From an uncultured Muribaculaceae bacterium (lineage in GTDB: Bacteria > Bacteroidota > Bacteroidia > Bacteroidales > Muribaculaceae): a stretch of DNA of 18,607 bases. Below, piece by piece: positions 14,466-18,607 of this stretch. The DNA lies in contig CAJUHM010000043.1 in NCBI GenBank assembly GCA_910586475.1, positions 1 through 18,607 of the forward strand, read 5' to 3'. Position 1 is the first letter of the stretch. Every line of letters starts with the position of its first letter. Made by a program: the position numbers and the translations under genes. The notes under the pieces were generated by a model, which saw nothing but the letters and a program-made list of their open reading frames with translations, made no database searches and was not told the DNA's origin.

Positions 14466-15506
14466 ATGGACTCTAACACATCCCGCCGCAGACAGCAGGC
14501 AGCAATCATCTGGATTCTTGCTGCCGTTTCGCTGCTTCTGGCCACCGGATGCCTGATCATAGGATCGGTCGACATCCCGGCCGACCAGATCTGGGCGGTG
14601 CTGACCGGAGGCGAAATCAGGCGCGAAACGTGGAGAGTCATCATTATCGAGACCCGATTGCCGATGATGATCACTGCCGCAGTTGCCGGAGCGGCCCTCT
14701 CGATTGCCGGCCTGCTGCTGCAGACTTGCTTCGACAACCCGCTTGCCGGACCGTCGATTCTCGGCATTTCCACAGGCGCATCTCTCGGAGTCGCCGTCGT
14801 CATGCTCGCCGGAGGTTCGTTTCTCGGAGCAGGATGGAGCCAGTATGCCGGTTCTATCGCAGGCGCACTGACAGGAAGCGCCATAGTCATGCTCATCCTG
14901 TTGGCATTTGCCCGTGTGATCAGCTCGAGTGTCATGATTCTTATTATAGGTGTGCTCGTCGGCTATTTCGCGTCATCGGCCATCTCCCTTCTGAACTTTT
15001 TCGCAACACAGGAAGGGGTCCATTCCTACGTCATCTGGGGGCTTGGCAACTTCAGCGGATCGTCGCTCGGACGCACATCCGTATTCGCACTACTCACACT
15101 TCCCCTCATCGCCCTCTCGATGCTGTTCGTCAAGCCCCTCAATGCCCTCCTGCTCGGAGCTCGCTACGCCGAAAGCCTCGGAATCGACATCGCCTCGCTC
15201 CGGCGCCGGCTTCTGATCATTTCCGGCACTCTGACAGCTTTCATAACCGCCTTTTGCGGCCCGATCGGCTTCATCGGACTGATCGTGCCACATATCGCAC
15301 GCATCGCCCTGCGGACATCAAACCATGCCATTCTCCTTCCGGCCACCGCTCTGACCGGCACAGCGATAGGCCTACTGTGTGCATTCATATCAGCCATTCC
15401 TAAATCAGGCGGACTGATCCCGATCAACGCTATAACGCCAATAATAGGCGTTCCCGTGATAATCTACGTCATCCTCTTCCGCAAACGACTCCACTACTTC
15501 TCATGA
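14466..15506 (+). CDS. FecCD/BtuC-family ABC transporter permease
   Basis: Inner-membrane permease of a type II ABC importer for iron-siderophore, haem or cobalamin. The 346 residues are mostly hydrophobic, with about nine to ten helices. Family motifs are present: ETRLPMMI (62-69), DNPLAGPSILGISTGA (90-105), GARYAESLGI (231-240), and GLIVPHIAR (271-279), which is the coupling-helix region contacting the ATPase. The gene overlaps the ATPase gene by 4 bp (ATGA), a sign of translational coupling. Sequence alone cannot tell the substrate. No binding protein or TonB-dependent receptor is present in the window. Confidence 0.9.
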   Translation: MDSNTSRRRQQAAIIWILAAVSLLLATGCLIIGSVDIPADQIWAVLTGGEIRRETWRVIIIETRLPMMITAAVAGAALSIAGLLLQTCFDNPLAGPSILGISTGASLGVAVVMLAGGSFLGAGWSQYAGSIAGALTGSAIVMLILLAFARVISSSVMILIIGVLVGYFASSAISLLNFFATQEGVHSYVIWGLGNFSGSSLGRTSVFALLTLPLIALSMLFVKPLNALLLGARYAESLGIDIASLRRRLLIISGTLTAFITAFCGPIGFIGLIVPHIARIALRTSNHAILLPATALTGTAIGLLCAFISAIPKSGGLIPINAITPIIGVPVIIYVILFRKRLHYFS

Positions 15507-16294
15507 CAAAACAGCCGCTGCTCCAAACCGTCGGCCTTACCGCAGGCTACCGTAACGGCAACAGGAAACATCCCGTCATTTCCGACGCCCGACTGACACT
15601 TTGCTCCGGAGAAGTCACATGTCTGCTTGGAGCGAACGGCGCCGGCAAGAGCACCCTTTTGAGAACAATCGCCGGCCTGCAGCCGCCGATTGCCGGCGAC
15701 GTATTCGTCAGCGGCCGCTCACTTAGCCGGATTCCGCGCAGGGAACTTGCAAAAACGATCAGCGCCGTCTATACCGAACGAACCCTCGCCGGCGCTCTGA
15801 CCGTTAGAGAAACCATTGCACTCGGCCGACAGCCCTACACCGGTTTTTTCGGTCGGCTCTCGGCCGCCGACAACGAAATCGTCGACCGCGCAATGACCGC
15901 AACAGGGATCAACGGAATGGCCGACCGCTATCTCGCCACCCTATCCGATGGCGAACGGCAGAAAGCAATGATTGCAAGAGCCGTCGCACAGGAGACCCCG
16001 ATCATGCTCCTCGACGAACCGACATCCTTTCTCGACGTTGCCTCCCGGCTTGAAACATTCGACCTGCTCCGACGCCTCGCCATTGAAAACAACAAAGCGA
16101 TCCTCGTCTCGACCCACGACATTGCCGATGCAATGGCCATCGCATCACACCTTTGGCTCGTCATGCCCGATCATCAGGCCATCGAAGGATCTCCCGACCG
16201 GCTGATTGCCGACGGAGCAATGGACCGCCTCTTCGAAGGCCGTGCCATCCACTTCGACACAGACGCGCTCGACTTCAGACTCCTTTCTGAATAA
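15503..16294 (+). CDS. FecE/BtuD-family ABC transporter ATPase
   Basis: Cytoplasmic ATPase subunit pairing with the upstream permease. Walker A is GANGAGKST (43-51), the signature is LSDGE (147-151, in place of LSGGQ), Walker B IMLLDEPTS is at 167-175, and the switch histidine His205 is in STHD. The Q-loop glutamine is not obvious: at the expected place the sequence reads AVYTERT (88-94). The product is 263 residues, the usual length. Its start overlaps the permease stop. After it there is a 173-base gap with a new promoter, so the operon probably ends here. Confidence 0.9.
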   Translation: MTKQPLLQTVGLTAGYRNGNRKHPVISDARLTLCSGEVTCLLGANGAGKSTLLRTIAGLQPPIAGDVFVSGRSLSRIPRRELAKTISAVYTERTLAGALTVRETIALGRQPYTGFFGRLSAADNEIVDRAMTATGINGMADRYLATLSDGERQKAMIARAVAQETPIMLLDEPTSFLDVASRLETFDLLRRLAIENNKAILVSTHDIADAMAIASHLWLVMPDHQAIEGSPDRLIADGAMDRLFEGRAIHFDTDALDFRLLSE

Positions 16295-16333
16295 TTTCCA
16301 GTTCCCGAAAGCCACCCAATCATAAAAAATCAT

Positions 16334-16341
16334 TATCTTTG
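16334..16341 (+). promoter_or_regulatory. -7 promoter box for the L,D-transpeptidase gene
   Basis: TATCTTTG matches TAnnTTTG. No -33 TTTG precedes it. The leader would be about 120 nt. It contains a small hairpin, GTATG (16358-16362) with CATAC (16372-16376), and the repeats listed separately. Confidence 0.55.
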
Positions 16342-16385
16342 CAAAAATTTTGGATCGGTATGTTAAAAAAGCATACAGCCAGCCA

Positions 16386-16426
16386 TGATTAATCACACAT
16401 AACAAAAACCACGCACACATAACAAA
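16386..16426 (+). repeat. Palindrome and 20-bp-spaced direct repeat upstream of the L,D-transpeptidase
   Basis: The 13-base word CACACATAACAAA occurs at 16394-16406 and 16414-16426, exactly 20 bases apart, about two helical turns. A perfect 10-bp palindrome TGATTAATCA (16386-16395) overlaps the start of the first copy. The pair lies between the -7 box and the ATG at 16468. It could bind a regulator or be a small duplication. Confidence 0.55.
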
Positions 16427-16467
16427 TTAGTCATTCAATTATTCCAACGCTGCACTCATTATTTCTT

Positions 16468-17487
16468 ATGCAACACACTATTTTATATCTGCTGACCATT
16501 CCAATGCTAATGATGTCATGCGGGAAATCAGCATCTGATTCCGGCTCGATAACCGTCGATGCCGACTCCGTGATCACCGCAATGGACACCGCACACGCAT
16601 TGGTTGACACAATCACAACTAACCCCCCGCAAGTCGAAGACAACCGCCTCGACTCACTCGCTTCTGCAGAAACGGCTATTAACTACATGAAGGAATCCGA
16701 CCACTGGGACGCCTATCAGGCCGGCATCATACCATCCATTCTCGAACAGAATCTCGACTACGCGCGTCGCCTCCTCCGCAACCGGAAAGACTACTTCATA
16801 ATCGTCGACAAACAGTCGATGAACGTCATCCTCTACGACAAATACGGCCGCGAAAAAAAATGCTACCTCATGGCCTGCTCGCGCTACTTCGGAACAAAAC
16901 ACAAACGCCGCGACAACCGCACCCCCGAAGGATTTTTCTCCGCCGAAGGAGTCTACAACTCGACCGACTGGCTCTACACCAACGACGACGGCTACACCTC
17001 TCCAGCACGCGGACAGTTCGGACCGCGCTTCATCCGTCTGAAAACGCCTGTGACCTCGCAGGTCGGAATCCACGGAACCTCCGCACGCCACTCCCCCGGA
17101 AAACGCTGCAGCCACGGATGCATCCGAATCCAGAACGAACAGATCCTCGAACTCGTCAAATTCGTTTCGCCCGGCACCCCTATCATCGTCAACCCGTCCG
17201 ACCGCGACCGCAAAGTCAATGAAGACGAAGGCTACTCGATCCCCCAGATCGACATAGGCAAAGGGAACTACTCCGCAGACGGCTCTACCAAGTCCGACAA
17301 AACAAACAAAGACAAGGACACAAGACAGAACGCCGACTCAACAGCCTCAAAACCCGACGCGGAAAAAGTCAAGCCGAAACTGCTGACGCCCTCTGAACCG
17401 GCTGACAGCCCGGCAGTCAGCGAACCCGAAAAAGCCACTCCTGAAAAACAGGAACCCGCTAAAAACGAACCGGCCACAACCGAATAA
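16468..17487 (+). CDS. L,D-transpeptidase (YkuD domain) lipoprotein
   Basis: Periplasmic transpeptidase that forms 3-3 peptidoglycan crosslinks or attaches other molecules to the wall through an active-site cysteine. A short signal ends in the lipobox LMMSC with Cys18. After a linker (about 20-105) the YkuD domain runs from about 108 (DYFIIVDKQSMNVILYD) to 243. It contains the catalytic motif His202-Gly203 ... Ser215-His216-Gly217-Cys218-Ile-Arg220; Cys218 is the predicted nucleophile. A second cysteine, Cys214, lies just before it. The tail from about 271 is low-complexity, rich in Lys, Glu, Ser, Pro and Ala, probably disordered. No peptidoglycan-binding repeat is present. The next gene starts 27 bases later, probably in the same transcript. 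Confidence 0.9.
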   Translation: MQHTILYLLTIPMLMMSCGKSASDSGSITVDADSVITAMDTAHALVDTITTNPPQVEDNRLDSLASAETAINYMKESDHWDAYQAGIIPSILEQNLDYARRLLRNRKDYFIIVDKQSMNVILYDKYGREKKCYLMACSRYFGTKHKRRDNRTPEGFFSAEGVYNSTDWLYTNDDGYTSPARGQFGPRFIRLKTPVTSQVGIHGTSARHSPGKRCSHGCIRIQNEQILELVKFVSPGTPIIVNPSDRDRKVNEDEGYSIPQIDIGKGNYSADGSTKSDKTNKDKDTRQNADSTASKPDAEKVKPKLLTPSEPADSPAVSEPEKATPEKQEPAKNEPATTE

Positions 17488-17514
17488 TCCTCCGCCCTGC
17501 AACAAGTTTTTTCA

Positions 17515-18525
17515 ATGAACAACGTCAACAGCCTCGTCCTGAAAACACTGATTCCGGTTTCCATCGGCGTGGCTGTCGTCGTATGGCTGCTCTCGCGAGA
17601 GTTCAGCATCGAGCAATGGCGCGCGATCCCCTGGACCACGACGACCTTCATCTCGATCGCACTCGCCATAGCATGCGTTGTCGGACGCGAATGGGGCATG
17701 ATGTGGCGCTTCCGCGTTCTGACCGACCGCAAGCTCTCATGGCGGAAATCGCTGAAAGTCACCATGCAGTGTGAATTCACCTCCGCCATAACCCCGACAA
17801 CAGCCGGAGGCTCGACTCTCAGCATGATCTTCCTCAGCCGACAGGGCATCCCACTCGGCCACGCCACAATTATCACCATGATCCTGCTGATGTTCGACGA
17901 ACTGTTCATCGTCATCGCCTGCCCGATCATATTCCTGCTACTACCCATAAACAACATCTTCGGATTCGACCCCGGAAATTTCTCCACCGGAGTCCGGCTC
18001 GCCTTCTGGATCGTCTATGGCGGCATATGCGCCGTCACACTCATCCTGTTTCTCGGCGCGCTCGTCTACCCGCGCCGGATCGCACGTCTGATCTCCCGCA
18101 TATTCCGGTTCAGACCGCTCCGCCGATGGGAAACGCAGGCAAACGAAACCGGCTCGACAATGATTAACGCCGGTCGCGATCTGCGCCGGCGCAGCGCCGC
18201 GTGGTGGATCGAAGGGATGATGGCAACCGCCTTCTCCTGGACATGCCGCTATCTCGTTGTCAATGCCCTCTTCTGGGGATTCGCGGCCACAGCCCCGCAG
18301 GCAATAGTCTTCGCCAGGCAGTTTGTTGTCTGGACTCTCCTGACAATAAGCCCGACTCCCGGAGGCAGCGGACTGAGCGAATGGCTCTTCACGAGCTACT
18401 ATGGCGACCTGATCGCCGATGCCTCCATGATCCTGGTGATCGCAATCCTATGGCGACTCCTGACCTACTACGTCTACCTCGCTATCGGAGTCTTCCGCCT
18501 CCCCTCCTGGGTCCGAAAAAAATAA
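17515..18525 (+). CDS. YbhN/AglD-type integral membrane protein (LPG synthase TM-domain family)
   Basis: Polytopic membrane protein of the family that includes the flippase domain of MprF, YbhN and AglD. The 336 residues have about seven hydrophobic segments, clearest at 9-27, 41-60, 117-144, 160-184, 231-255 and 303-326. Two family motifs are seen: FTSAITPTTAGG (88-99) and SPTPGGSGLSE (279-289). The lysyltransferase domain of MprF is absent. Family members are thought to move lipids or lipid-linked sugars across the membrane, but the substrate is unknown here. The gene follows the L,D-transpeptidase by 27 bases without its own promoter box, so an envelope role is reasonable inference. It is complete, ending 41 bases before the adapter sequence. 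Confidence 0.85.
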   Translation: MNNVNSLVLKTLIPVSIGVAVVVWLLSREFSIEQWRAIPWTTTTFISIALAIACVVGREWGMMWRFRVLTDRKLSWRKSLKVTMQCEFTSAITPTTAGGSTLSMIFLSRQGIPLGHATIITMILLMFDELFIVIACPIIFLLLPINNIFGFDPGNFSTGVRLAFWIVYGGICAVTLILFLGALVYPRRIARLISRIFRFRPLRRWETQANETGSTMINAGRDLRRRSAAWWIEGMMATAFSWTCRYLVVNALFWGFAATAPQAIVFARQFVVWTLLTISPTPGGSGLSEWLFTSYYGDLIADASMILVIAILWRLLTYYVYLAIGVFRLPSWVRKK

Positions 18526-18566
18526 CAATCACATAAATCATAAAGCGGGGTGTCTGAATTCGTCGA

Positions 18567-18607
18567 AGATCGGAAGAGCACACGTCTGAACTCCAGTCAC
18601 TGTGAAA
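18567..18607 (+). other. Illumina TruSeq adapter at the contig end (artefact)
   Basis: Bases 18567-18600 match the 34-base TruSeq read-1 adapter, beginning AGATCGGAAGAGC and ending CTCCAGTCAC. The last seven bases (TGTGAAA) are in the position of the index. This is untrimmed library sequence, not genomic DNA. The true genomic sequence ends at about 18566. Confidence 0.97.

Noticed and set aside
17268..17987. 239-codon minus-strand frame across the L,D-transpeptidase/YbhN junction
   Set aside because: Its composition (many Met, Ser, Arg) mirrors the two sense genes, which have clear motifs.
1..18607. CRISPR array, tRNA/rRNA genes, insertion sequence, toxin-antitoxin or defence operon
   Set aside because: No regularly spaced repeats, cloverleaf-like sequences, transposase motifs or defence domains were found on either strand by eye.

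Overview
The window looks like one end of a metagenome-assembled contig from a gut Bacteroidales bacterium, most likely Muribaculaceae or a close relative. Three things point there. Promoters match the Bacteroidetes -33/-7 type (TTTG, then TAnnTTTG just upstream of genes). Shine-Dalgarno sequences are largely absent. The gene content is typical: a UpxY-type capsule antiterminator, a Bacteroides-type MINPP phytase and lipoproteins with Bacteroidetes-style lipoboxes. The last 41 bases include 34 that match the Illumina TruSeq adapter, so the right-hand edge is a contig end and not biology.

Layout. 1-3337, plus strand: an NhaD-type Na+/H+ antiporter, then ilvE (branched-chain aminotransferase) with a small HD-domain phosphohydrolase in apparent operon. 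3346-6309, minus strand: a T7-lysozyme-like amidase whose promoter lies inside a perfect inverted repeat, an ApbE-type flavin transferase lipoprotein, a structured intergenic element (about 4841-5005), and a secreted MINPP histidine phosphatase. 6474-6746, plus strand: a small TPR protein, followed by a strong hairpin between convergent genes.

6884-13547, minus strand: a surface-polysaccharide module. In transcription order it is upxY-like antiterminator, Wza-like outer-membrane exporter, Wzc-like tyrosine autokinase/copolymerase with a Tyr-Gly tail, CpsB/YwqE-type PHP tyrosine phosphatase, and a membrane-bound nucleotide-sugar 4,6-dehydratase. No glycosyltransferase, flippase or polymerase gene lies within it. 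About 190 nt of probable leader RNA precede upxY, where UpxY proteins are expected to act.

13922-18525, plus strand: a SemiSWEET sugar transporter, a FecCD/BtuCD-type ABC importer (permease plus ATPase, 4-bp overlap) without a binding protein, an L,D-transpeptidase lipoprotein, and a YbhN/AglD-type membrane protein.

I found no CRISPR array, rRNA, tRNA, transposase or clear defence system. Most of the window is ordinary chromosomal backbone. The most distinctive signals are non-coding: the palindrome-embedded promoter at 3748-3773, the nested-stem element at 4841-5005, the upxY leader, and the 20-bp-period direct repeat at 16394-16426.
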